Assembly (NCBI GenBank): GCA_021817645.1
Contig: JAKAGH010000049.1
Coordinates: forward strand, 1-13,135
DNA from: Deltaproteobacteria bacterium
Lineage (GTDB): Bacteria; Desulfobacterota; Desulfobaccia; Desulfobaccales; 0-14-0-80-60-11
Direction of reading: 5' to 3'
DNA: 13,135 nt
Position numbers and translations under genes: made by a program. A model generated the notes under the pieces. It did no database searches and was not told the origin of the DNA. It worked only from the letters and a program-made list of their open reading frames with translations. Shown here one piece after another: positions 1-6,004 of the stretch; position 1 is the stretch's first letter; every line of letters starts with the position of its first letter.

Positions 1-86
1 GGCCGGGGGGGCTGTCGGCCATGAATAAATTGGGACAGCCCGCCGAGGTGCTCCTGCAGACCAAGGAGAGGATTTTTGCCGCGTAA
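1..86 (+). CDS. 3' end of an upstream protein (partial)
   Basis: Only one plus-strand frame is open from the window edge; it ends at the TAA at 84-86 and reads ...GGLSAMNKLGQPAEVLLQTKERIFAA. The other two plus frames stop within the first 30 bases. The fragment is too short to identify. By context (an MNT/HEPN pair and an hsdS remnant directly downstream) it could be the tail of a type I restriction-modification gene such as hsdM, but the residues themselves do not show this. Confidence 0.45.
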   Translation, partial: PGGLSAMNKLGQPAEVLLQTKERIFAA

Positions 87-91
87 AAAAA

Positions 92-146
92 CTTGGTGTC
101 TTTATGTCTTGGTGGTGAAATAATTATTCACCGCCAAAACACCAAG
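92..146. repeat. Nested inverted repeat before the MNT start
   Basis: Outer arms CTTGGTGT (92-99) and ACACCAAG (139-146) are perfectly complementary. Inside them, TTGGTGGTGAA (109-119) pairs with TTCACCGCCAA (127-137) with a single G-T pair around a 7-base loop. The right outer arm runs into the purine-rich ribosome binding site of the MNT gene at 155. It could be an intergenic repeat, an operator for the MNT/HEPN pair, or a terminator-like structure for the gene ending at 86. No T-run follows, so a simple terminator is unlikely. Confidence 0.6.
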
Positions 147-154
147 AGGGGCAG

Positions 155-472
155 ATGGTAGACGAACAGAGCATCCGGGAGTTATGCGCTCTCATCATCC
201 GGGAATTTCAGCCGGATAAGATCATCCTCTTCGGCTCCTATGCCGAAGGCAAGGCTGGTCCCGATTCTGATGTGGACCTCCTGGTGGTGTTGCCCTTTGA
301 GGGCAAGAACTTTTGGAAGTCCCTGGAGATCCTCAACCGGACCAATCCCCGCTTTCCCATCGACCTCCTGGCCCGCCGCCCTGACGACACGGACCGGCGC
401 TACCGGGAGGGCGATCCCCTGATCCGCGCGGCCCTGGACCGGGGCAAGGTGCTCTATGAACGCCACGGTTAG
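155..472 (+). CDS. MNT-type nucleotidyltransferase (antitoxin of an MNT/HEPN pair)
   Basis: A 105-residue minimal nucleotidyltransferase of the DNA polymerase beta superfamily. The nucleotide-binding GSYAEG motif is at residues 27-32, the metal-binding acids D39 and D41 sit in DSDVDLLV, and a third acid, D70, lies in PIDLL, so the active site looks intact. In known MNT/HEPN (MntA/HepT-like) systems the MNT partner neutralises the HEPN ribonuclease, in some cases by adding AMP to it. An AAGAGGGG Shine-Dalgarno stretch lies just upstream of the ATG. The end overlaps the following HEPN gene by 17 bp, which indicates translational coupling. The usual order in such pairs varies; the family pairing is clear here, but the antitoxin role is inferred. 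Confidence 0.88.
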   Translation: MVDEQSIRELCALIIREFQPDKIILFGSYAEGKAGPDSDVDLLVVLPFEGKNFWKSLEILNRTNPRFPIDLLARRPDDTDRRYREGDPLIRAALDRGKVLYERHG

Positions 473-842
473 GGAGTGGCGGGAGAAGGCGGAAAAGGAC
501 CTGGCCACCGCCCGCCGGGAGATGCAGGCCGTGGAGGACCCCAACTACGACGCGGTCTGCTTTCACACCCAACAGGGGATCGAGAAGCTGATGAAGGGAT
601 TGTTAATCCTCTTGGGTGCGGTCCCCCCCATTCTGCACGACCTGGCTTACCTGGACCAGCTTCTTGCTCCCCTCTGTCCGGAATGGTCCTGGCCGCTGGA
701 AGACTTGCGTTTCCTGACCCGGGCCGCGGTGGCCTTCCGGTACCCCGGCGAGTCGGCCGACCGTGAGGAGGCCGCCCAGGCCCTGGACATCGCCACCCGC
801 CTGCGGGCCAAACTCCTGGCTTTGTTCCCGGAAGGGGTATGA
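456..842 (+). CDS. HEPN-domain protein (toxin partner of MNT)
   Basis: A 128-residue alpha-helical protein of the HEPN family (PF05168-like). Landmarks are the N-terminal WREKAEKDL helix, the HTQQGIEKLMKGLL helix (residues 37-50), HDLAYLDQLL (61-70) and the family RYPGE motif (95-99). It begins inside the MNT gene. The R-X4-6-H ribonuclease motif found in active HEPN toxins is not visible: H61 has no Arg 5-7 residues before it. The protein may therefore be a non-catalytic or divergent HEPN. Its TGA stop overlaps the ATG of the hsdS remnant (ATGA at 839-842), which fits the recurrent insertion of MNT/HEPN pairs into type I restriction operons. Confidence 0.85.
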   Translation: MNATVREWREKAEKDLATARREMQAVEDPNYDAVCFHTQQGIEKLMKGLLILLGAVPPILHDLAYLDQLLAPLCPEWSWPLEDLRFLTRAAVAFRYPGESADREEAAQALDIATRLRAKLLALFPEGV

Positions 843-1135
843 GCCGGATGGAAGCCGGGCGAGCCCTCCCTCAGGGCTGGCGTTGGGTGCCGCTTAGCGA
901 GGTTGGGCGTTTTGAATCTGGAGGGTCTCCGCCGAAAGACGATGCAAGCTTTTGGGGGGTGCAATCCCATTCTTAACTGGGGCCGATATAACTGAGTTCT
1001 ATGTCACTGGAGAAAACGCCCGATCATTCTTGACCAACGAAGGGATAAGTTCTGGTAAAACTGCCGTTTTGCCACCCCGGAACGGTTTTATTCGTCACGA
1101 GAACTAATACCAATCGAATTAATCTTTTCGACTAA
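839..1135 (+). pseudogene. hsdS: Type I restriction specificity subunit (hsdS) remnant
   Basis: From the ATG at 839 the frame reads GWRWVPLSEVGRFESGGSP...ASFWG, the typical start of an HsdS target-recognition domain, and then runs to a stop at 974-976. The match continues in the +2 frame from 958: GAIPFL, then GADITEFYVTGENARSF, then SSGKTAVLPP. It moves back to the first frame at 1085 as VLFVTRT, a further HsdS landmark. The breaks map to the G-run 954-959 (one G short) and the C-run 1075-1078 (one C too many). After about 1105 the likeness ends; the frame stops at 1133-1135. The gene normally encodes about 400 residues with two recognition domains, so this is a 5' fragment. No functional product is expected unless the shifts are sequencing errors, and even then it is truncated. 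Confidence 0.8.
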
Positions 1136-1164
1136 AACTTGATCTAATCTACCGAGGAGTAATT

Positions 1165-1920
1165 ATGCACGAACACGCATCGGCCCGGCAGGCGCTGGAG
1201 CAGATGATCAGAAGCGGCGATCTGGAGGGTTTATTGCGCCAGGCGGAGGCGCTGCACGGCCACCGCTGCCCCTTTCTGGCCCTGGGGGTCAAGGCCGGGC
1301 AGTATGCCTTGATGCAGCTCCAGCACCATCACCAACACCACGAACACGAACACGAACATGGACACGGGCATGGTCATGAACATCAACATGGGTTCGGGGA
1401 AGTGGTGGCAGTGGTGGAAGGCTGCAATTGTTTTATCGACGGCATTCAACTGGTCACCGGCTGCACCCTGGGAAACAACGGCCTGCTGGTCAAGGACCTG
1501 GGCAAAGCCGCGGTGACCGTGGCCCGGAAACAAAGCGGCGCGGCGGTGCGGCTGGCGGTGCGAGGGGATTTTCGGGCCGGCATGTTTGCCCGCTATCCGG
1601 CAGTGGAGCCCCTCTTTGAGAAAGTGATGGTGCAAAAACAAGGCACCGAAGAGGACCGCCACCGCTTCCAGCACCTCTGGGAGGCCATTGCCCGGAGGGA
1701 GCTGGAGGTGCCCCTGGAAGAGCAGTTTAAGATCGAGACCTTAACCATCCCGGTGCCGGATACGGCCCGGAGCATGGGGACGTTGGTTTGCAGCCGTTGC
1801 GGCGAGGGGGTGCTGGCCACCAAGGCCAAGGTCAAAAACGGCCAAAACCTTTGTCTGGCTTGCGCCGGGGAAGCTTATTTTCTCGTCAGCGGCCGGGGTG
1901 TTGAGAGAGTTACCGAATAA
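1165..1920 (+). CDS. FmdE family protein with His-rich insert and C-terminal zinc finger
   Basis: A 251-residue protein related to formylmethanofuran dehydrogenase subunit E (FmdE, PF02663). The N-terminal domain holds HGHRCPF (31-37), GCNCFIDGIQ (86-95) and GCTLGN (99-104), then DLGKAA. The C-terminus carries a two-CxxC zinc ribbon: C209/C212 and C230/C233. Between the first two family motifs is an insert at residues 54-75 with 13 His in 22 positions, alternating with Glu, Gly and Gln, likely to bind or store a transition metal. FmdE homologues in bacteria without methanogenesis have unclear roles, often linked to molybdenum enzymes or metal handling. A GAGGAG site lies 5 bases before the ATG. 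The next gene starts 12 bases after the stop, so the two are probably co-transcribed. Confidence 0.85.
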   Translation: MHEHASARQALEQMIRSGDLEGLLRQAEALHGHRCPFLALGVKAGQYALMQLQHHHQHHEHEHEHGHGHGHEHQHGFGEVVAVVEGCNCFIDGIQLVTGCTLGNNGLLVKDLGKAAVTVARKQSGAAVRLAVRGDFRAGMFARYPAVEPLFEKVMVQKQGTEEDRHRFQHLWEAIARRELEVPLEEQFKIETLTIPVPDTARSMGTLVCSRCGEGVLATKAKVKNGQNLCLACAGEAYFLVSGRGVERVTE

Positions 1921-1932
1921 AGGAGAGGAATT

Positions 1933-2595
1933 ATGTTGTGCCGACGCAACAGACTGATGCTGATGGTTCTCGTGTCCGCCTGGTGGCTGGCCGCGGGTCT
2001 GGCCCAGGCCGCGGAATTCAGCGCCACGGTCATCAACCGCATGGAATCCCGGGAGACCCAGGGCAAGATCTATATGAAGGGCGAGAAGATGCGCCGGGAC
2101 TTTGCCGCAGGGGAGCAAGTGGCCAGCACTATTGTCCGGCCGGACCTGAAAGTGATGTGGATGCTCATGCCCGGAAAGAAGAGCTTCATGGAAATGCCTT
2201 TCAGTAAGGCGTCCCTGGAGAAGATGATGGGGATGGGCAAAGACCAGGCGCAGATGCAGCTGGTGGGGCCGGAGACGGTAAACGGCTACGAGACCGAGAA
2301 GTATGAAACCACCGTCAAGGGCGGCGGCCAGACGGTGAAAAGTTTTGTCTGGGTGTCGAAGAAATTCGGGGTGCCCATCAAGATGCTCAGCCAAGACGGC
2401 AAATTTACCATGGAGTACCGTAACATCAAAGAAGGGGGCGTGCCGGATTCCGTCTTCGAGATCCCCCAGGGGTATCAAAAGATGACCATGCCCCAGGGTA
2501 TGCCCCAGGGGCGGCCGCCTCAGGGCGGGCCTCAGGGAATGGCGCCTCAGGGTATGCCTCCGGGGATGCCCCCGCAGGGCGCACCAGGAAGATAA
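1933..2595 (+). CDS. Secreted DUF4412-like protein with Pro-Gln-Gly tail
   Basis: A 220-residue protein with a Sec signal peptide: basic MLCRRNR, a hydrophobic core, and a likely cleavage after AQA at residue 26. The mature part begins AEFSATV and resembles DUF4412/LolA-like beta-rich envelope proteins that carry RPDxKxxWxxxP, VNGYETEKYE, KKFGVPIK and FEIPQGY. The tail from about residue 187 is low-complexity, with repeated PQGMPQG and PPQG units. No lipobox Cys follows the signal peptide, so it is probably periplasmic. AGGAGAGG lies just before the ATG. The gene at 2695 is a paralogue that lacks the repetitive tail. The function is unknown; a role in binding a lipid or another envelope ligand is only inferred from the fold class. 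Confidence 0.8.
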   Translation: MLCRRNRLMLMVLVSAWWLAAGLAQAAEFSATVINRMESRETQGKIYMKGEKMRRDFAAGEQVASTIVRPDLKVMWMLMPGKKSFMEMPFSKASLEKMMGMGKDQAQMQLVGPETVNGYETEKYETTVKGGGQTVKSFVWVSKKFGVPIKMLSQDGKFTMEYRNIKEGGVPDSVFEIPQGYQKMTMPQGMPQGRPPQGGPQGMAPQGMPPGMPPQGAPGR

Positions 2596-2607
2596 AGGCC
2601 GGGTATT

Positions 2608-2628
2608 GGGCGGGCGAGACGCCCGCCC
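2608..2628. repeat. Perfect GC hairpin between the DUF4412-like paralogues
   Basis: GGGCGGGCG (2608-2616), AGA loop, CGCCCGCCC (2620-2628): a perfect 9-bp stem. On the minus strand the element reads CGTAGGGCGGGCG, and its first 11 bases recur at 3340-3350, so both belong to one family of dispersed intergenic repeats. It may stabilise the upstream mRNA or attenuate transcription, but no T-run follows. Confidence 0.7.
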
Positions 2629-2694
2629 TACGATTATCAAGGAGTTAACCAATTAAAACGGGCGGGAGCCAGTCTCACTACCCAGGAGGTGCCG

Positions 2695-3270
2695 ATGCCT
2701 TGTTTTAGAAAGGGAAAATGCCGCTGGCTGCTCCTGGTAGCGCTGGCCCTGTGGCCGGCTGCGGCTCCGGCCGCAGAGTTCTCCGGGCAGATGCTGACCC
2801 GGGTGCGGGAGACGACCGTGCCCGGCAGGATTTTTGTCAAGGATGGTAAGCTACGCCAGGAATTCATCGACGATAAAGGGCAGACCATTACCATCCTGCG
2901 CCCGGACAAAAAGCTGATCTGGGTGATTCTGCCCCTGGAACGGGTTTACATGGAAGTCCCCATGAAGCCTAAGTGGCCGGGCCAGTTCATCCAGATTCCC
3001 CCGGACGCCCGGCAGAAACGCCTGGTGGGCAGCGAGCGGGTAAACGGTTATGATGCGGAGAAATTCGAAGTAACCGTATCTTCCCGGGAGGGGTTGGAGA
3101 GGCAGCTCTACTGGGTGCCCGCCAAACTGGGGGTGCCCATCAAGGTGGAGGTGCCGGCCCGGAAGTTTACCAGCGAATATAAGGACATCCAAGAAAGGCC
3201 GCTGGCGGACCGGCTCTTCGAAATCCCCCCGGGCTTCGAGAAGGTGAGCAAACCGGCGTTGGATCAGTGA
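2695..3270 (+). CDS. Secreted DUF4412-like protein (paralogue)
   Basis: The ATG at 2695 is chosen because AGGAGG at 2684-2689 lies 5 bases before it; a GTG at 2689 in the same frame would overlap that site. The 191-residue product has a signal peptide (CFRKGKCRW, then a Leu/Ala-rich core, cleavage near APA) and a mature part starting AEFSGQM. It shares with its neighbour RPDKKLIWVILP, YMEVP, VNGYDAEKFE, AKLGVPIK, EYKDI and FEIPPGFEK, so the two arose by duplication. It lacks the Pro-Gln-Gly tail. Its last codons (GATCAGTGA) directly adjoin an intergenic GTGGTCA repeat. The function is unknown. Confidence 0.8.
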   Translation: MPCFRKGKCRWLLLVALALWPAAAPAAEFSGQMLTRVRETTVPGRIFVKDGKLRQEFIDDKGQTITILRPDKKLIWVILPLERVYMEVPMKPKWPGQFIQIPPDARQKRLVGSERVNGYDAEKFEVTVSSREGLERQLYWVPAKLGVPIKVEVPARKFTSEYKDIQERPLADRLFEIPPGFEKVSKPALDQ

Positions 3271-3274
3271 AATT

Positions 3275-3295
3275 AGTGGTCAGTGGTCAGTGATC
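3275..3295 (+). repeat. GTGGTCA repeat, left copy
   Basis: AGTGGTCAGTGGTCAGTGATC: overlapping GTGGTCA/AGTGATC units starting 4 bases after the stop of the 2695 gene, whose own last bases (GATCAGTGA) resemble the repeat. A degenerate inverted copy is at 3620-3651. Confidence 0.7.
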
Positions 3296-3344
3296 GGAAG
3301 GTTAGATTCTCTATTTCTTCGAAAAGTCGCCGTAGTCGCCGTAG

Positions 3345-3370
3345 GGCGGGAAAGCGTAGCGCATCCCGCC
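3345..3370. repeat. GGCGGGA/TCCCGCC hairpin repeat
   Basis: Arms GGCGGGA (3345-3351) and TCCCGCC (3364-3370) flank AAGCGTAGCGCA. It is preceded by CGTAGG, giving an 11-base match with the minus-strand form of the hairpin at 2608-2628. It resembles the dispersed palindromic repeats common in intergenic regions of large bacterial genomes. Confidence 0.65.
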
Positions 3371-3427
3371 TTGAGTCGGCATCACTAGTTTCCCGAGGTG
3401 TTCCTAAAATGCTCTGCCTGTCTTAAT

Positions 3428-3449
3428 GCGCAGGCTGGAAAGCCTGCGC
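3428..3449. repeat. AGGCT-GGAA-AGCCT hairpin, copy 1
   Basis: A perfect 9-bp stem, GCGCAGGCT (3428-3436) with AGCCTGCGC (3441-3449), closed by a GGAA tetraloop of the GNRA class. A second copy lies at 3552-3569. Confidence 0.75.
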
Positions 3450-3551
3450 CACCAATGCTCTCATGATTTTTGGGGGGAGCCAAATGCAGGGAAACGCACC
3501 CTAATTTACTACCCCTGATTTTTCAGGATTTACTGGTGAGTTCTGTCCCGT

Positions 3552-3569
3552 ACAGGCTGGAAAGCCTGT
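3552..3569. repeat. AGGCT-GGAA-AGCCT hairpin, copy 2
   Basis: ACAGGCT (3552-3558), GGAA loop, AGCCTGT (3563-3569). Its outer pair is A-T where copy 1 has G-C, a compensatory change that keeps the stem and suggests that the folded form, in DNA or RNA, is what is kept. Confidence 0.75.
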
Positions 3570-3619
3570 GCCGCCGCTCTTTTCATGCCCTGCTAAAGGC
3601 CCCCCAAGGCTTCTAAGTA

Positions 3620-3651
3620 ACTGACCACTGGCCACTGATCACTGCCCACTG
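3620..3651 (-). repeat. GTGGTCA repeat, right inverted copy
   Basis: On the minus strand this reads CAGTGGGCAGTGATCAG, then TGGCCAGTGGTCAGT, a degenerate inverted copy of 3275-3295. It overlaps the 3' end of the CysK/CysRS-like gene and supplies its last residues (SGQ) and TGA stop. Confidence 0.65.
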
Positions 3652-5963
3652 CTCCTCTGCTGCCGGCGGCGCCAGTGGGGGCCGGCGGGGGTGTCCAGGA
3701 TGTCGATGCCGGCGTCCGCCAGTTCCTGGCGGAGGCGGTCGGCTGCCGCCCAGTCCCGGCGTTGCCGGGCTTCTTCCCGCTGCTCCAGGAGGGTCTGCAG
3801 GGCCGCGTCCAGGTGGGGCCGGGGCGGGGCCATCACCCCCAGGACTTCGTCCAGTTCCTGGAACCGGGCTAAAATCGCGGCCGCGTCGCCGTGGCCCAGG
3901 CGGCCTTGGTCGATGTCGGCGTTCAAGTCCCCCACCAGGGCGAACAGCGTGGACAGGGCCCGGGAGATGTTCAGGTCGTCGTCCAAGGCGGTGACGAATT
4001 CTTTTTTCAGCAGGAAGAGCCGCTCTTCCAGGTTGGACTGGACCGGACCGGCCCCGGAAACCAGGTGGAGGCGCTCCAGAAAATGATCCAGGCGGGCCCG
4101 GGCCGCGGCCGCGGCCTTCAGGTTGGCCGCGGTAAAGCTCAGGGGCTTGCGGTAGTGGGTGGCCAGGAGAAAGTAGCGCACATCCTGGCCCCGGAAGCCT
4201 TGGGCCAGGACTTCCCGGACAGTGGCCGGGCCTTCCTCTTTGAGGGGGCGGCCCTCCTGGAGCACCCGGGCGCAGTGGAGCCAGGAGCGGGCCAGGGGCT
4301 TGCCCGTGGCCGCGCTGAACAGGGCGTTTTCGTTTTCCTCGTGGGGGAAGATGGATTCAATGCCGCCCACGTGGAAGTCCACGGTCTCCCCCAGGTTCTT
4401 GAGGGCCATGGCCGCGCACTCCAGGTGCCAGCTGGGCCGCACCTTGCCCCAGGGGGTGGAGAAGTAGAGCCCCTTTTTCAGTTCCGCCAGCTTCGCCCGC
4501 TTGAACAGGGTGAAATCCCGGGGGTTATCCTTGGCGTATTCGTCCAGGTCTACGGTTTTACCCACCTTGATTTTGCTCAAGTCCACCCGGGACAGGCGGC
4601 CGTAATCCCGGAAGCGGGAGATGTCGAAATAGACGGAGCGCAGCTTTTCGTAAGCAAAGCCCCGCTCCAGCAGGCGGCGGGTGAGCAGGACCATGTCGTC
4701 GACGTGCTCCGAGGCCAGGGGATAGAGGTTGCCCTCCTGAATTCCCAAGTGTTCCAGGTCCTGGAACAACTCCCCCCGGAACTGGCCGGTGAAGTCGGCC
4801 AGGTCCTGGCCCGCGGCCGCGGCTCCGGCCAAGGCCCGGTCGTCCAGGTCGATGAGACTGACCACCTGGCGCACCTGAAAGGTCCGGGAGCGGAGGTAGC
4901 GCTGCAGCAAGTCGGCCACTACCAGGCGGCGGGCCACCCCCAGGGACAGGGGGGCGTTCAACGCCGGGCCGTCGGTGAAGATCACCGCTTCCCCGGGCCG
5001 GCGGGGGTCGAAGGCCTCCTTGGCCCGGACCAGGGTATTGTAAAACTGGAGGGTGGGCGCTTCCTTTTCGGTGAACAACTGGGTGGAGAGATAGCGCTCG
5101 CCGCCGTCCGGGGCGATGGCGACGATGAGGCCCGATTCCATCTCCCGGGCCTTGCGCAAAGCCACGGCCACCGCCGCGCCGGAACTCATACCCAGGAAGA
5201 TGCCCTCCTGGCGGGCCAGGCGCCGGGCGGTCTCGAACCCCTCTTCGTCCTCCACGTGGACGATCTCATCGGCCATGGTCTTGTCGAAGATCCCCGGCTT
5301 ATAAGACTCCTTCATGTTTTTCAGGCCCTGGAGGGCATGGCCCAGGTAGGGCTCCACCCCGATCACCTGGATAGCGGGGTTGAACTCCTTCATAAAGCGG
5401 TAGAGGCCCATGAGAGTGCCGGTGGTGCCCATGGTGGCGATGACCGTGGTGACCTTGCCTCCGGTCTGCTCCCAGATCTCCCGGGCGGTGCTCTTGTGGG
5501 CCGCGGGGTTGTCGGGGTTGTTAAACTGGTCCGCGAGGAAGTATTTCTCCGGGTCTTCCCGGGTCAGCCGGTAGACTTCTTCAATGGCCCCGTCGGTGCC
5601 CTGGTGCGCGGGGGTGAGGAGCAGTTCCGCACCCATGGCCTTCAGGATACGTTTGCGCTCCAGACTGGCGGACTCCGGCATGGCTAACAGCAGGCGGTAG
5701 CCTTTCACTGCGGCCACCATGGCCAGGCCGATGCCAGTGTTGCCGCTGGTGGCCTCGAGGATGGTCTTGTCCGGGGTCAGCTCGCCGGCGGCCTCCGCGG
5801 CCTCGATCATGGCCAGGGCGGGGCGGTCTTTGACGGAACCCCCGGGATTAAAATATTCCAGCTTGACGTAAACTTCTACCTGGGGGTTGGGGTTAAGGCG
5901 ATTGAGGCGCACGATGGGGGTGTGGCCGACTAACTCCAGAATGTTGCGGGCTTTGCCGTTCAT
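3639..5963 (-). CDS. Cysteine synthase fused to a degenerate cysteinyl-tRNA-synthetase-like domain
   Basis: A 774-residue fusion. Residues 1 to about 300 are a PLP-dependent O-acetylserine sulfhydrylase (CysK): PLP lysine K45 in GGSVKDR, TSGNTG (72-77), GTTGT phosphate loop (179-183) and SSGAA near 260, so this half looks catalytically complete. From about residue 305 the protein follows class I CysRS (LQFYNTLVRAKEAF, VYFDISRFRDYGRLS, TPWGKVRPSWHLEC, FPHEENE, FLLATHYRKPL) and ends in a DALR-like helical tail. The synthetase has lost its chemistry: the zinc Cys of CGP is D331 (TDGP), HIGH reads LSLG (339-342), and KMSKS is replaced in GRPLKEEG (571-578). The zinc ligands C516, H541 and E545 remain. 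A TTG upstream would add 24 residues and overlap the gene before; the ATG at 5963 starts right at the CysK domain and is preferred. The synthetase-like half may bind tRNA, cysteine or CysK without charging. Confidence 0.88.
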   Translation of the reverse strand: MNGKARNILELVGHTPIVRLNRLNPNPQVEVYVKLEYFNPGGSVKDRPALAMIEAAEAAGELTPDKTILEATSGNTGIGLAMVAAVKGYRLLLAMPESASLERKRILKAMGAELLLTPAHQGTDGAIEEVYRLTREDPEKYFLADQFNNPDNPAAHKSTAREIWEQTGGKVTTVIATMGTTGTLMGLYRFMKEFNPAIQVIGVEPYLGHALQGLKNMKESYKPGIFDKTMADEIVHVEDEEGFETARRLARQEGIFLGMSSGAAVAVALRKAREMESGLIVAIAPDGGERYLSTQLFTEKEAPTLQFYNTLVRAKEAFDPRRPGEAVIFTDGPALNAPLSLGVARRLVVADLLQRYLRSRTFQVRQVVSLIDLDDRALAGAAAAGQDLADFTGQFRGELFQDLEHLGIQEGNLYPLASEHVDDMVLLTRRLLERGFAYEKLRSVYFDISRFRDYGRLSRVDLSKIKVGKTVDLDEYAKDNPRDFTLFKRAKLAELKKGLYFSTPWGKVRPSWHLECAAMALKNLGETVDFHVGGIESIFPHEENENALFSAATGKPLARSWLHCARVLQEGRPLKEEGPATVREVLAQGFRGQDVRYFLLATHYRKPLSFTAANLKAAAAARARLDHFLERLHLVSGAGPVQSNLEERLFLLKKEFVTALDDDLNISRALSTLFALVGDLNADIDQGRLGHGDAAAILARFQELDEVLGVMAPPRPHLDAALQTLLEQREEARQRRDWAAADRLRQELADAGIDILDTPAGPHWRRRQQRSSGQ

Positions 5964-6004
5964 GGTTTCGGGGCTGATGTTGCGCTTCTTAATTGAAAAA
6001 AGAA

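Larger units (their letters stand above)
3271..3638. other. Repeat-rich gap between convergent genes
   Basis: No gene is seen in this 368-bp stretch. It holds, in order: a GTGGTCA repeat, two tandem GTCGCCGTA units (3326-3343), a GGCGGGA/TCCCGCC hairpin, two near-identical AGGCTGGAAAGCCT hairpins, and an inverted GTGGTCA copy overlapping the end of the next gene. The hairpins could act as bidirectional terminators between the converging genes. The remainder has no recognisable structure. Confidence 0.7.

Noticed and set aside
1741..2652. Minus-strand open frame of 303 codons
   Set aside because: It is antisense to the FmdE-like and DUF4412-like genes; its His/Leu/Arg-rich composition is that of a shadow frame.
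3275..3651. CRISPR array
   Set aside because: The repeats are short, differ in orientation, belong to different families and are not evenly spaced.
3891..5687. Plus-strand open frame of 598 codons
   Set aside because: It is antisense to the CysK/CysRS-like gene, has a low-complexity Gly/Gln/Val/His composition, and shows no family motif; high GC removes stops from this frame.
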